A stretch of DNA of 64,000 nt, taken from the NCBI GenBank assembly GCA_024401855.1, contig JAKSKH010000003.1, positions 29,879-93,878 on the forward strand, in the 5' to 3' direction. The translations under genes and the position numbers were made by a program. Shown in pieces: positions 12,162 to 21,927 of this stretch. Numbering within the stretch: the first letter of the stretch is position 1; every line of letters starts with the position of its first letter. The stretch is from Bacteroidales bacterium. Lineage in GTDB: Bacteria > Bacteroidota > Bacteroidia > Bacteroidales > UBA932. The notes below the pieces were generated by a model, which was not told the origin of the DNA, searched no databases, and saw only the letters and a program-made list of their open reading frames with translations.

Positions 12162-14327
12162 ATGAGTTTTTCTGAATTCTCACAGGATGATCTCAATCTG
12201 ATTGCCAGGGAGCGTGATGCCTTGTTCGAACTTGCAGGGGCCCGTTGCCGGGACGACCGTGAACTGGAGACCGTCAAGAAGGCTTTCGAGTTTGCCAATG
12301 AGGCGCATCTCAATGTAAGAAGACGTTCCGGAGAACCGTTCATCATACATCCCGTCAAAGTGGCGGAAATTGTGGTTGAGGAGGTCGGACTCGGATTCAA
12401 GTCAATATGCGCCGCACTTCTGCATGATGTTGTGGAGGATACCGAATATTCCGCGGACGACATACGCAATCTTTTCGGTGACAAGATCGGAGCCCTGGTC
12501 GATGGTCTTACCAAGATCAAGACAGTACTTAACAATGAAGAACAAAAAGGCGGTGCGGTAATCTCCGAAAGCCTGCAGGCGGAGAATTTCAAACGTATAC
12601 TGCTTACAATGAACGACGATGTGAGGGTTGTGCTCATAAAACTTTGTGACCGCCTTCACAACTGCCGTACAATAGAATATCTTCCGGAGCACAAGCGTGA
12701 CAGGGTTTTGTCCGAGACTATGTTCATATTCATACCCCTCGCCCATCGGCTTGGCCTGTATGAAATAAAATCCGAGATGGAGAACATATGGCTCAAATAC
12801 AAGGAGCCGGATGAATACAATGCCATATCCCGGAAAATCAACACCGACGTGGATGTCAGGAACCATGAAATAGATGAATTCATCTCCCCCATCAGGGATG
12901 CGCTCCTGGAATACGGTTACAAGTTCGAAATCCGCAAACGCATAAAGACACCATATTCCATCTGGTACAAGATCCACAACAAACAGGTTCCGTTTGAACA
13001 GATATACGATCTTTATGCCGTCAGAATCATATTCGATCCTGCCGAAGAGACCATGCAGGCGGAACGCAGCCAGGCATATCTGATATATTCCGTGGTGACA
13101 AACCTGTACCGCGAGAATCTTTCGAGGAGAAGGGACTGGATATCGCAGCCCAAGAGCAATGGCTATGAGGCGCTCCACTGTACCCTGATGAGCCATGTCG
13201 GGGTATGGATAGAGGTCCAGATACGTTCCAGACGTATGAATGATATAGCCGAAAAGGGAATTGCAGCCCATTGGGCATACAAGAATGACGGATATATCAC
13301 CGAGAACGATTCCGAGATGGACAAGTGGCTTGCGGAAGTGCAGGACATTCTGGGGAGCAAAGATGTAGGGGACATGGAGATCCTCGATCTCATCCACAGT
13401 GATCTTGTAAGTTCGGAGATAGTAGTGTTCACTCCCAAGGGAGAGCAGAAATCCATCAAATACGGTTCGACCGCCCTTGATTTTGCCTATATGATACACA
13501 GTCATATAGGAGAAAAGGCAATTGCCGCGAAGGTGAACATGAAGCTCGTTCCCCTCTCCCATGTGCTGAAATCCGGAGATCAGGTGGAGATAATTACTGC
13601 GGAGAGCGCAAAACCGAAAATAGAGTGTCTGCAGTTCCTGACCACAAGATATGCAAAGTCCAGGGTGATTGACTACTTCCGAAAGGATTATGACGTCATT
13701 TCAAGCAACGGGGAGAAGATATTCATGGAACGTATGAAAGCCATGGGGGTCTCTGCCGGAAACGATATCCTTAAGAAATTCATCAATTATTCCAAAATCA
13801 ACGACCTGGGCGAGTTGTATTTCCGCGTCGGCCTTGGCATCCTGGGGCCTGAAGAGTTCCGTACAATCCTTACGGAAGACGCTTTGCAGCTTCCTGTCGG
13901 GGCTTCCGACAAACTGGAATACGTGATGGCCGACTGCTGCAATCCCATTCCCGGAGACTCGATTGTCGGATTCATGTCGGGAGAAAACACCATAATCGTA
14001 CATAAGAAAACATGTCCCGTTGCAGAGAACCTTGCCAGCAAGTTCGGCAACAGGGTTGTTGTACCTCAGTGGATGCTTCTTACCAAGGAATATCCTATAA
14101 GGCTTTCTCTCAGGGGAATAGACAGGGTCGGGATACTTTCGGACATTTCCTTTTTCATAAGCGGGAGCCAGGGTTCCAACATCAGGAAGATTCAGCTTTC
14201 AACGGAAGAAGGCCTGTTTGACGGGTATATCGAGCTTCTTGTCAGGGACAAGAAGAACCTGGACAGCATGGTCGCCGGACTCAAGAAGATAGACGGGATA
14301 CAGGACGTTGTAAGGACAGACATTTAA
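12162..14327 (+). CDS. Bifunctional (p)ppGpp synthetase/hydrolase (Rel/SpoT)
   Basis: 721 aa from the ATG at 12162; a TTG three codons upstream is the alternative. It has an HD hydrolase domain (LLHDVVEDTEY, His89-Asp90), the synthetase domain (RIKTPYSIWYKI, YDLYAVRIIFD), a TGS domain (VFTPKGE...STALDFAYMIHSHIG) and a C-terminal ACT domain. Both catalytic halves look intact. It sets alarmone levels in the stringent response. It begins 5 bases after the ligA stop, so the two are probably co-transcribed. Confidence 0.95.
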   Translation: MSFSEFSQDDLNLIARERDALFELAGARCRDDRELETVKKAFEFANEAHLNVRRRSGEPFIIHPVKVAEIVVEEVGLGFKSICAALLHDVVEDTEYSADDIRNLFGDKIGALVDGLTKIKTVLNNEEQKGGAVISESLQAENFKRILLTMNDDVRVVLIKLCDRLHNCRTIEYLPEHKRDRVLSETMFIFIPLAHRLGLYEIKSEMENIWLKYKEPDEYNAISRKINTDVDVRNHEIDEFISPIRDALLEYGYKFEIRKRIKTPYSIWYKIHNKQVPFEQIYDLYAVRIIFDPAEETMQAERSQAYLIYSVVTNLYRENLSRRRDWISQPKSNGYEALHCTLMSHVGVWIEVQIRSRRMNDIAEKGIAAHWAYKNDGYITENDSEMDKWLAEVQDILGSKDVGDMEILDLIHSDLVSSEIVVFTPKGEQKSIKYGSTALDFAYMIHSHIGEKAIAAKVNMKLVPLSHVLKSGDQVEIITAESAKPKIECLQFLTTRYAKSRVIDYFRKDYDVISSNGEKIFMERMKAMGVSAGNDILKKFINYSKINDLGELYFRVGLGILGPEEFRTILTEDALQLPVGASDKLEYVMADCCNPIPGDSIVGFMSGENTIIVHKKTCPVAENLASKFGNRVVVPQWMLLTKEYPIRLSLRGIDRVGILSDISFFISGSQGSNIRKIQLSTEEGLFDGYIELLVRDKKNLDSMVAGLKKIDGIQDVVRTDI

Positions 14328-14334
14328 CGGAAAA

Positions 14335-16119
14335 ATGAAAAGACACCTACCGATATTATTAGCAGCGGCGGCGGTTCTGACGCCTCTGTTCTTCATGCAT
14401 TCGTGTGCCAACACCACACAGCCCCCGACCGGAGGCCTGAAGGACACCATACCTCCGTACATCATTGATATCAATCCCTTGCCGGGTGCCGTTAATGTCC
14501 CCCGTACGGGAGCGAAATTCGTCTTCACATTCAACGAGTACTGCGTAATCAAGAATCAGAAGAACATATTTCTGTCCCCTCCGGTTACCAAGCCTGTAAA
14601 GGCTCGGTTCCAAGGGAAGAATCTGCTGGTTTCTTTTGAAGATACACTCAAGGCCAATACCACGTATACCCTCAGTTTTACAGATGCGATAGCAGATAAC
14701 AATGAGGGGAACATGTTCCCGGGTTTCTCCTATGCCTTCTCTACAGGGGAAAGAATCGATTCCATGATGATCACGGGGACGGTCAGGGATTGCAACACCC
14801 TGAAGCCCGTCAAAGGCGCCACGGTGATGGTTTATAAAAACCATTCCGACTCCGCCATCTTCCTTGAAAGGCCTTTCGCCGCAGCGAAGACGGACGACTG
14901 GGGGTATTTCTCGATGCCCTATCTGAAAGATACGCTATACAGGCTATATGCAATCAAGGATGCTTCGGACAACAATATCTATGATCCTGATAACGACTTG
15001 GTTGCATTCTGTGACACTTCGGTCCGTCCAGTTATGGTTGTCAACGACACGATACCTGAGATGCTCAAATATGAGATGAAAGACACGGTGTCCTGTCTTG
15101 CCAGAAGAAGTGAATATGAACTTAATCTTTTCAGGGAGAAGCCTACAAAGCAGTACATTGTGAATAAGGTCCGTCCTTCCGACAAATGCGCGTACATAAC
15201 ATTCATGGCGCCCAATGCCTGGATTGATTCATTGTGGATAAAGGGATACAGGCCGGACCGCATAATAAGTGAATTCAACATTCTTCAGGACAGTCTTGTC
15301 ATATGGTTGAATGACCGCAGGCGCGCCCCGGACACACTTCACCTGTATGTGAATTACCGCAAGACCGATTCTACAGGCATACTCAAGCCCTTTCTTGAGC
15401 ATGTAAGGCTGACACCGGAAGGAGGACCACGCAAGAGGTATGTTTCCAGAAGGGATATCAAGCATGAGGATACGACCTGTATGTTCAAGCTTGATGCGAA
15501 TCCTGAAACAGTTGAGCAGAACGGCTTGTCCCTCGAGTTCACAAAACCGGTAGTCACCGCCCGTTTCGATTCCATGGTGTTCCGTTCCGTGAATCCCAGA
15601 CAGAAGGAGGAACGTCATCAGTTTTCTGTAGAGAGGGATTCCCTGAATCTCAGACGTTACATCATAAGGCCAAGGGTCTCTATGAAGAGGGGCTATGATT
15701 ACTATCTCAGAATACCTGCCCGCACATTCAGGGATATAGACGGTTTCTACAGCGACAGTACGGAGGTGAAGTATTCCCTGCCTGAAGACGAAACCCTCAG
15801 CATCCTCAAGCTTGAGATGAAGAATGTAAAGAGAAAGTACATTGTGGATTTGCAGGATGAAAAGAGCGGCAATACAGTGAGAAGCCATATCATCGACACC
15901 GACTGCAGCCTGGATTTCCCGTATCTCAAGGAGGGGTCCTACTGTTTGCGCATTACAGCGGACGGGAACAGGAATTCCATTGTGGATACAGGCTCACTGC
16001 TTGAGCACAGACAGCCCGAGAAGGTTATTTTCTATTCCAGGAACGGAGACAGATTCATAAAGGTCATGCCCAGTTCCGAAATTACACAGGAGATTGATTT
16101 GGAGGAGATGTTCAAATGA
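14335..16119 (+). CDS. Ig-like domain lipoprotein
   Basis: 594 aa with a lipoprotein signal ending at MHSC (Cys24). A bacterial Ig-like (Big_5/SbsA-type) domain follows immediately: PPTGGLKDTIPPYI, then GAKFVFTFNEYC. This N-terminal sequence is highly characteristic of a conserved Bacteroidota lipoprotein. The remaining ~400 residues are beta-rich without a recognised catalytic domain. It starts 7 bases after the rel gene and overlaps the next gene by 4 bases (ATGA). It is probably periplasmic or outer-membrane; role unknown. Confidence 0.85.
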   Translation: MKRHLPILLAAAAVLTPLFFMHSCANTTQPPTGGLKDTIPPYIIDINPLPGAVNVPRTGAKFVFTFNEYCVIKNQKNIFLSPPVTKPVKARFQGKNLLVSFEDTLKANTTYTLSFTDAIADNNEGNMFPGFSYAFSTGERIDSMMITGTVRDCNTLKPVKGATVMVYKNHSDSAIFLERPFAAAKTDDWGYFSMPYLKDTLYRLYAIKDASDNNIYDPDNDLVAFCDTSVRPVMVVNDTIPEMLKYEMKDTVSCLARRSEYELNLFREKPTKQYIVNKVRPSDKCAYITFMAPNAWIDSLWIKGYRPDRIISEFNILQDSLVIWLNDRRRAPDTLHLYVNYRKTDSTGILKPFLEHVRLTPEGGPRKRYVSRRDIKHEDTTCMFKLDANPETVEQNGLSLEFTKPVVTARFDSMVFRSVNPRQKEERHQFSVERDSLNLRRYIIRPRVSMKRGYDYYLRIPARTFRDIDGFYSDSTEVKYSLPEDETLSILKLEMKNVKRKYIVDLQDEKSGNTVRSHIIDTDCSLDFPYLKEGSYCLRITADGNRNSIVDTGSLLEHRQPEKVIFYSRNGDRFIKVMPSSEITQEIDLEEMFK

Positions 16120-16985
16120 GAAAACAACTGACAATTCTGATGTTCCTTCTGGTCTCAGGTACTGCCTGGGCCGGTATCAGGGATACCCTCGAATTTTCCA
16201 GGCCGGATTCGACTCTGGTTTTTTCCGACGAGTATCTTGACACGGTGAGTGTTCATAGGCAGAAAGATATAAACGACTATTCCCTCATAGGTCTGAATTA
16301 CGGATACACCTTTTCCTCTTTCATTTTCAATCCTGTCAAGACCAATGCCGTGTTTACCGGGAGACCGAACTACATATCCCTTATGTACACGCATTACAGC
16401 AAGATGTTCGATGTCCTGCCATATTGCGGATTCGTTATCGGAGCCCAGTTCGGACACGAGGGCTTTACCTTCAAAGCCGACGATGACGGTTGGATATCCG
16501 ACGTCGACGGCGCCACCCACTGTACCCTGACGGTGATCCAGATTCCTGCGATGTGTCAGATTCACGTTGATTTCGATCCCTGCAAGATTATGGTGAACCT
16601 TGGTGTCTATGGAGGATACAGGACTGCTGTCGAGCGCGGTGGCGGCCCTGATTTCGAAACGGAATTCGCAAGAAGCTTCCGCAGTTACGAGAGGCGTTTC
16701 GATTATGGTCTGCAGGGAGGTCTGGGCTTCGGCATAATGTTCGATCCGATAGAGATTCACTTCAACTGCATGGCCCTTTGGGGCTGGTCGAGCCTGTATG
16801 CCCCGGATTACGTCAACCCTAAATATCACAAGGATCCGCAGTACTATTACCGGTATGCCACACCTATAGATATTGTTGCCAGTGTGGGTATAAACTTCCA
16901 GCTCAGCAAGAGGAAGGGAAAAACGACATCAGAGATAAGAAAGGAAGCAAAAAAGCGTGTATATGGAGAGATTAAAGACAATTAA
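16116..16985 (+). CDS. Hypothetical outer-membrane beta-barrel-like protein
   Basis: 289 aa with a signal peptide (MRKQLTILMFLLVSGTAWAG). The mature part has repeated barrel-like strands with Tyr, Gly and Trp. It ends in a short basic, charged tail (KRKGKTTSEIRKEAKKRVYG), which is unusual for an outer-membrane barrel, so the last part may be periplasmic. Coupled by ATGA to the Ig-like lipoprotein upstream, and its 3' end overlaps ispG. No named family recognised. Confidence 0.7.
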   Translation: MRKQLTILMFLLVSGTAWAGIRDTLEFSRPDSTLVFSDEYLDTVSVHRQKDINDYSLIGLNYGYTFSSFIFNPVKTNAVFTGRPNYISLMYTHYSKMFDVLPYCGFVIGAQFGHEGFTFKADDDGWISDVDGATHCTLTVIQIPAMCQIHVDFDPCKIMVNLGVYGGYRTAVERGGGPDFETEFARSFRSYERRFDYGLQGGLGFGIMFDPIEIHFNCMALWGWSSLYAPDYVNPKYHKDPQYYYRYATPIDIVASVGINFQLSKRKGKTTSEIRKEAKKRVYGEIKDN

Positions 16986-18189
16986 AGTCAAGGTAGGTGA
17001 CAGTCTCACAATAGGCGGAGACTCCCCCATTGTCATCCAGACTATGTGCAATACGCATACGGATGACGTTGATGCCACGGTACGCCAATGTCTTGAACTC
17101 GCTGCGGCGGGCGCAGGGATGATACGCATTACCGTTCCCGGAATGCAGGATGTTCCGCATATTGCTTCAATCAAGTCAATCCTGCGCTCGCAGGGGTGCA
17201 TGGTACCTCTGGTTGCGGACATCCATTTCTCATCGGAAACGGCGATTGCCGTCGCTGAGGTCGTGGAGAAGGTCAGGATAAACCCGGGTAATTTCCATCC
17301 GGACCATGAAAAGGCCCGGGAGCAGTTCTCACGTTTCCTGAAAGTATGCAAGGAGCATGGGACAGCGGTAAGGATAGGTCTCAATCACGGCTCGCTTGGG
17401 AAGTATATCACCGATCTTTATGGAAACACCCCCCAAGCCATGGCCAGAGCCGCTATGGAATGGCTGGAAATGTGCATTGATGCATCATTCTACAATGTGG
17501 TCGTTTCTCTCAAGGCCAGCAATACTGTGGTGATGGTTCAGGCATACCGTGAACTTGTTGCCATGATGAAGGAGCGCGGTGTCGTCTTCCCTCTCCATCT
17601 TGGGGTGACCGAGGCCGGCAACGGTGTGAGCGGCCGCATAAAGTCCTGTGTCGGAATAGCTTCTCTGCTCAGGGAAGGCATAGGTGACACCGTGCGTGTT
17701 TCCCTTACGGAACCTCCTGTCAATGAATTGCCGGTGGCAAGATATATTGCGGAAAAGTTCGGTTCATGCCCCCCGTCCGAAACGGATAAAATGCTTGATA
17801 TGGCTTGCGAATGGGGTCCTGAACTGCTCAACCGTGAGGTTGATGACATGCCTGACTGTGAGTGGAAGGACGAGATTATGCAGGCCGCGAGAAGAAAATT
17901 CTATCACCCCGAATATATTGCCTGTCCGGGATGTGGCAGGACGATGTACAATCTTCAGGATACCTTTGAGGAGGTCAAGAGACGCACCTCCCATCTGAAG
18001 GGTATGGTGATAGCCGTAATGGGGTGCATCGTTAACGGACCCGGAGAGATGGCCGATGCCGACTGGGGATATGTAGGAGAAGGCGGCGGAAGGGTGTCCA
18101 TATACAGAAAGGGCGTGCCCGTATTGAAGCACGTCCCTGATTCTGAGGCTATTGACCGTTTGCTGGAGTTGATAGAAACTACAGCTTAG
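16963..18189 (+). CDS. ispG: 4-hydroxy-3-methylbut-2-enyl diphosphate synthase
   Basis: 408 aa. It converts ME-cPP to HMBPP in the MEP isoprenoid pathway using a 4Fe-4S cluster. Cluster ligands are visible in CPGCGRTM and MGCIVNGPGEM. The TIM barrel carries VQTMCNTHTDDVDAT and LGVTEAGNGVSGRIKS. Motif style is that of the Bacteroidota/plant lineage, yet the extra ~200-residue A* domain usual in that lineage is absent. A GTG at 16957 is an alternative start. It overlaps the preceding gene by about 23 bases and pssA by 11 bases at its 3' end. Confidence 0.93.
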   Translation: MERLKTIKVKVGDSLTIGGDSPIVIQTMCNTHTDDVDATVRQCLELAAAGAGMIRITVPGMQDVPHIASIKSILRSQGCMVPLVADIHFSSETAIAVAEVVEKVRINPGNFHPDHEKAREQFSRFLKVCKEHGTAVRIGLNHGSLGKYITDLYGNTPQAMARAAMEWLEMCIDASFYNVVVSLKASNTVVMVQAYRELVAMMKERGVVFPLHLGVTEAGNGVSGRIKSCVGIASLLREGIGDTVRVSLTEPPVNELPVARYIAEKFGSCPPSETDKMLDMACEWGPELLNREVDDMPDCEWKDEIMQAARRKFYHPEYIACPGCGRTMYNLQDTFEEVKRRTSHLKGMVIAVMGCIVNGPGEMADADWGYVGEGGGRVSIYRKGVPVLKHVPDSEAIDRLLELIETTA

Positions 18190-18901
18190 CCAGGTAATAG
18201 ACAATATTCTTCACTATATAGAGAATGAAGCTGATCATTGGAACGAATGACCAGTTGAGGTGCAGTACAATCGCAACGACTGTCGTGGCAAGCACCAGAA
18301 TGGCGAACAGTATTCTCTTGCGGTTTGTTATATCCATTCCGCTCCCGAACTTGATTTTCATGGAAAACATCGGAATCTCGCATACCAGCAACGCGGACAG
18401 GATTACGGACAGTACCGGAACAAAGACCGGACCCGCCGCCCATTCTGCCAGGAAGCAGGAAGGATAATGAGCTATGAAACAGCACATCGATCCACAGAGA
18501 ACGGCGCATGCGGGAGTGGGCAGGCCAAGGAAATTGACGTGCTGACGCTCATCAACGTTGAATTTGGCCAGCCTGAGGGCGCTGAAGACTGCAATGACAA
18601 GCGGAGTCCAGCAGAGCCAGCTCTCGCCGAAACTGCATATGCACATCAGCTTGTACAGCATAACGGAAGGAAGTACTCCGAAACTTACGAGGTCGCACAG
18701 CGAGTCGAGTTCTTTTCCGAAATCGGAGTAAGCGCCAAGCGCCCTGGCTGCGAATCCGTCGAAGAAATCAAAGACAGCGGCGGCCAGCATCAGCGGAAAT
18801 GCGTAGTCGAAGCGTCCCTTGAAGGCGAAAACCACGGCGATGATACCGCATACGATATTCATCGCCGTGATAAAGTCGGGAATGTATTTCGTGATTTTCA
18901 T
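18179..18901 (-). CDS. pssA: CDP-diacylglycerol--serine O-phosphatidyltransferase
   Basis: 240 aa integral membrane enzyme making phosphatidylserine, the precursor of phosphatidylethanolamine. The CDP-alcohol phosphotransferase signature is intact: DFFDGFAARALGAYSDFGKE followed by LDSLCD. Several hydrophobic helices follow. The start (ATG at 18901) overlaps the stop of the C1 peptidase by one base (TAATG), indicating an operon with it. The 3' end overlaps ispG on the other strand. Confidence 0.93.
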   Translation of the reverse strand: MKITKYIPDFITAMNIVCGIIAVVFAFKGRFDYAFPLMLAAAVFDFFDGFAARALGAYSDFGKELDSLCDLVSFGVLPSVMLYKLMCICSFGESWLCWTPLVIAVFSALRLAKFNVDERQHVNFLGLPTPACAVLCGSMCCFIAHYPSCFLAEWAAGPVFVPVLSVILSALLVCEIPMFSMKIKFGSGMDITNRKRILFAILVLATTVVAIVLHLNWSFVPMISFILYIVKNIVYYLAKL

Positions 18902-20097
18902 TACCTGCAGCTTGTTTTCTTCTGAAGATCCTTGGAGAGAGCAGACTTATGGACCATGAAACTGAGTGTCTGGGCCTTGACATAGGCTTCGGTCGCATAC
19001 CATATTCCATCGTATTTTCCTGTAACTCCCCAGGAGTTCTTGACCATGTAGTATTTCTTGCCGTTCTGGTCCTTTGCGATTCCGAAGATGAGCATGCCGT
19101 GGTCGTCCGTCATTGTCTTGTTGTCGAATTCGGTCTGCCTGCTTTCCTGTGTGGGAACAAGTTCCACGGGCTCTTCAACGGGAGCCGGTTTTCCCTCTTC
19201 CTTACCTACCCAGTGCTCCTGGTCCGAACCGGCTGTCTTCGCTCCTGTCTTGGGATCGACAAGGATGGCGAGTCCGTTCCTGGTGAATCCCGGTGAGCTT
19301 ACATCTGCTCCCCATTCAACGGTATAGCCGTTCTCGATCGCTCTGTCCAGAACTGCCATAAGCTCATCTATGGGAATGTTGTATGACTCTTTGTTGCGCC
19401 AGTTGTCGCAAACCTCGAGGGGGAACCATGTATAGAAAGGATGGTGTGTGAAGGAGGTGAGGCTTACGTAGTCTTCAGGTTTGAAATTGAATGAGTCACG
19501 GTAGCTTGCGGGAGTGTATGTTTTGCCGTTTGCGGTGAAAGTTTCGGGATACTTTCCAAGATATTCCGCCACTACGGCATCGAATCCCCTCTTCCACGCT
19601 GTTGAAAGGGTTCTGTTGGGATTTTTAACTATTGCGTTCACGTATGCCTTGAGAACGGCGTCGAGTTCAGCCTGCCTGGGCAGATCGGTTCCGTAGTTCA
19701 TTCCGCTCATCTCCTGCTGGGGAACGAGTCCGTATTTACTGATGATTTCCATAACATCGTCACCTTCCGAACCTGCGCTGAATCCGAGGGCTCCGTCAAG
19801 ACGGACAAACTTTTCGGCTCTTTCTGAATAAGAATGGGCCACAACAAAGAATTCCGAGAAATCGGGGTAATCCTCTTCATTCTTTATGCCGTTGATCCTG
19901 ATGATTTCGGATTCTACGAACCCGATAGTGGAGAAAGCCCAGCATGTGCCGCTGGATGCCTGGTTCTTCACGGATGTGATGGGGTTCTGCTTTACAGTGG
20001 TGAACTCATACTCGGGGAACTTGACCTGCTGCTTGGGCTGAGCCGTGGCCAATACGCCCGTAACAGAGAGGAGAATAGGTAAAAACAACTTTTTCAT
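18901..20097 (-). CDS. C1 family cysteine peptidase (aminopeptidase C/bleomycin hydrolase-like)
   Basis: 398 aa with a signal peptide (MKKLFLPILLSVTGVLATA), so the enzyme is exported. The papain-fold triad is visible: Cys52 in SSGTCWAFS, His333 in DDHGMLIFG, and Asn354 in KNSWG. The overall layout matches the bleomycin hydrolase/PepC branch rather than classic papains. It probably degrades peptides in the periplasm. It is the first gene of a two-gene unit with pssA. Confidence 0.92.
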   Translation of the reverse strand: MKKLFLPILLSVTGVLATAQPKQQVKFPEYEFTTVKQNPITSVKNQASSGTCWAFSTIGFVESEIIRINGIKNEEDYPDFSEFFVVAHSYSERAEKFVRLDGALGFSAGSEGDDVMEIISKYGLVPQQEMSGMNYGTDLPRQAELDAVLKAYVNAIVKNPNRTLSTAWKRGFDAVVAEYLGKYPETFTANGKTYTPASYRDSFNFKPEDYVSLTSFTHHPFYTWFPLEVCDNWRNKESYNIPIDELMAVLDRAIENGYTVEWGADVSSPGFTRNGLAILVDPKTGAKTAGSDQEHWVGKEEGKPAPVEEPVELVPTQESRQTEFDNKTMTDDHGMLIFGIAKDQNGKKYYMVKNSWGVTGKYDGIWYATEAYVKAQTLSFMVHKSALSKDLQKKTSCR

Positions 20098-20139
20098 ATT
20101 GGTGTTCTATTATTGTTGTATGCTTCGAAGGTGTCTTTA

Positions 20140-20147
20140 CAAAGATA
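20140..20147 (-). promoter_or_regulatory. -7 box upstream of the C1 peptidase
   Basis: Minus-strand TATCTTTG matches TAnnTTTG and sits about 43 bases upstream of the start at 20097. No convincing -33 element was found. Confidence 0.4.
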
Positions 20148-20158
20148 AGTATTTTTTG

Positions 20159-20166
20159 TATTTTTG
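20159..20166 (+). promoter_or_regulatory. -7 box upstream of the 20187 lipoprotein
   Basis: TATTTTTG matches TAnnTTTG, about 20 bases before the ATG at 20187. It is back to back with the divergent peptidase -7 box. No clear -33 was found. Confidence 0.4.
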
Positions 20167-20186
20167 TATTTTCAACGAGTGTTTTG

Positions 20187-21287
20187 ATGATAAGGAAATT
20201 CATATTGCCTCTGCTTGTCCCCGTACTGCTGGTCAGTTCATGCAAGCCAAAGGTTGCGGAAATTGAGTCGGACCTTGGCATAGTGAAGGAGATAAGCGGA
20301 AATACCGGTAACCGTTATCGCCGGTTGATGTCGGAAAATCGCGTATCTCCTTCCGGCTGCATATGTCTTGTCGGGCAGGAAGACATTTTAAGGCGCATTT
20401 CCATGGGCTTGAGAAGATTTGACAGCAGGGACAACGCATCAGGTTCTTTCGGGGCCGACGGTCTTCCTGATTTTGCAGGTGAAACGATAGTTTCCATAAT
20501 AGACACGGTGAATGTCCCGTATTCCATGCCGTCCGGTCAGAATGCGCATGCACTGCGAGAAATGACAGTCTGCCAGGCGATGCTTGCGGTGGATACGCTT
20601 AGCCACATAAGCCCGTATGATTGCAAGGGACTTGGCGAGAAGAAATCTTCTAAAATCATTGTTCTTGCGGATCCCTACCCCGCCTGTTTCGGAAGTGATG
20701 ACGTCAGGGGGCTCTTCTCGTATTTCGGTTATGGTGTCCCCGTCATGTCATCTCTGGAGATAATGCTTAAGGAAATCTTCAAGGAAATGCCTTCCGCCAA
20801 CGTCGGGATCCTGTGTGACGGCAGATATGAAGGTTCCGGCATATACGAAGAATCCTTCAGGAAATACAGGGATGAATACGGTGCGGAAGGTGCGGAGTGC
20901 TTCGTGCTCAGCCTGGATGACAGGAATGCCGTCCTCAGGAATTTTCTTGACAGATATCAGGAAGCCGGCAATTCTCGTCCACTCGACGTCCTTGTGGTAG
21001 AAGACATACGTCTTGATGCGGACAATGTCAAGGCCGAAGTGGCGGGCCTTGTGTCTCTTCTCAGCCAGGATTCCGTCAAATACGGGAATCTGCTGTCCGC
21101 CAGGTTCCACATCAAGGATGCCATTTCTTCCATAGCATCCGAAAGCTACGATTACCTCAGGACTTCCAATCTGTTCTCTCACAAGATATCTCTGCCTGTC
21201 TGCGAGTATTATTTCGCTGTGCCGTCGCTCAGTGAGAATGATGAAGGGGCGTACATTCTGATTCAGGACAACTATGTACAAAATTAG
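20187..21287 (+). CDS. Hypothetical lipoprotein, possibly periplasmic-binding-protein-like
   Basis: 366 aa. The ATG at 20187 directly follows an in-frame TTG. The signal peptide ends in a lipobox (LLVSSC, Cys near residue 19). The middle has alternating alpha/beta stretches (SANVGILCDGRYEGSG, LDVLVVEDIRLDADNV) recalling a substrate-binding-protein fold, but no family is recognised with confidence. The 3' end overlaps the RNase D-like exonuclease gene by 14 bases, so expression is coupled to RNA-processing genes. Function unknown. Confidence 0.7.
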   Translation: MIRKFILPLLVPVLLVSSCKPKVAEIESDLGIVKEISGNTGNRYRRLMSENRVSPSGCICLVGQEDILRRISMGLRRFDSRDNASGSFGADGLPDFAGETIVSIIDTVNVPYSMPSGQNAHALREMTVCQAMLAVDTLSHISPYDCKGLGEKKSSKIIVLADPYPACFGSDDVRGLFSYFGYGVPVMSSLEIMLKEIFKEMPSANVGILCDGRYEGSGIYEESFRKYRDEYGAEGAECFVLSLDDRNAVLRNFLDRYQEAGNSRPLDVLVVEDIRLDADNVKAEVAGLVSLLSQDSVKYGNLLSARFHIKDAISSIASESYDYLRTSNLFSHKISLPVCEYYFAVPSLSENDEGAYILIQDNYVQN

Positions 21288-21927
21288 CATTCAGAACGAC
21301 GAGATAGAATCATTGCCTCTTGGATCTTTCCCCGGCAGGATACATATCATTACAAAGGGAGGTCTGGATTATGCGTGGGCTGTCTCTTATCTCAAGAAAC
21401 AGAAAGTGATAGGGTTCGATACCGAGACCAGACCCGTGTTCGAGCCGGGCAAGCCTCACAACCATGTTGCTCTTCTTCAGCTCTCGGGTCCCGACCATGC
21501 GTTCCTGTTCCGCGTGAACAAGCTTGGAATGCGCCGTCTTGTCTGCTCCATTCTGTCAGACAGAAACATAATTAAAGTCGGAGCCGCTGTTCATGATGAC
21601 GTGCGCGGACTGCAATATTATACGAAATTCACTCCCGCCTCTTTCGTTGATCTTCAGAAGATAGGCTGGGAATGGGGAATCAAGGATAAGAGCGTGAAGA
21701 AAATGGCGGCCAATATCCTTGGCTGCAGGATCTCAAAGGCGCAGCAGCTCTCGAACTGGGAAGCTCCCGAACTCTCGGCCTCCCAACAGATGTATGCCGC
21801 TACGGATGCCTGGATATGCCGGGAAATGTATCTCAAGCTTCTTGATTCCGAAAAACATCCGTTGACTCCAGAGCAACTCGCTCCACAACAGCCTCAGCAT
21901 GATAAAAGTAATACTAAAGAAAGGTAG
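21274..21927 (+). CDS. 3'-5' exonuclease, RNase D-like (DEDDy)
   Basis: 217 aa, a single exonuclease domain without HRDC. The DEDD motifs are visible: FDTET (Exo I, near residue 47), VGAAVHDDVRGL (Exo II) and YAATDAWICREMY (Exo III, the DEDDy type). It is likely a cytoplasmic RNA or DNA 3'-end trimming enzyme. It overlaps the upstream lipoprotein by 14 bases and the downstream methyltransferase by 29 bases, so the three form one unit. Confidence 0.9.
   Translation: MYKISIQNDEIESLPLGSFPGRIHIITKGGLDYAWAVSYLKKQKVIGFDTETRPVFEPGKPHNHVALLQLSGPDHAFLFRVNKLGMRRLVCSILSDRNIIKVGAAVHDDVRGLQYYTKFTPASFVDLQKIGWEWGIKDKSVKKMAANILGCRISKAQQLSNWEAPELSASQQMYAATDAWICREMYLKLLDSEKHPLTPEQLAPQQPQHDKSNTKER

Noticed and set aside
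12402-13562. Long open frame antisense to the rel/spoT gene (386 codons)
   Set aside because: The sense strand encodes all Rel/SpoT domains; the antisense product has no domain.
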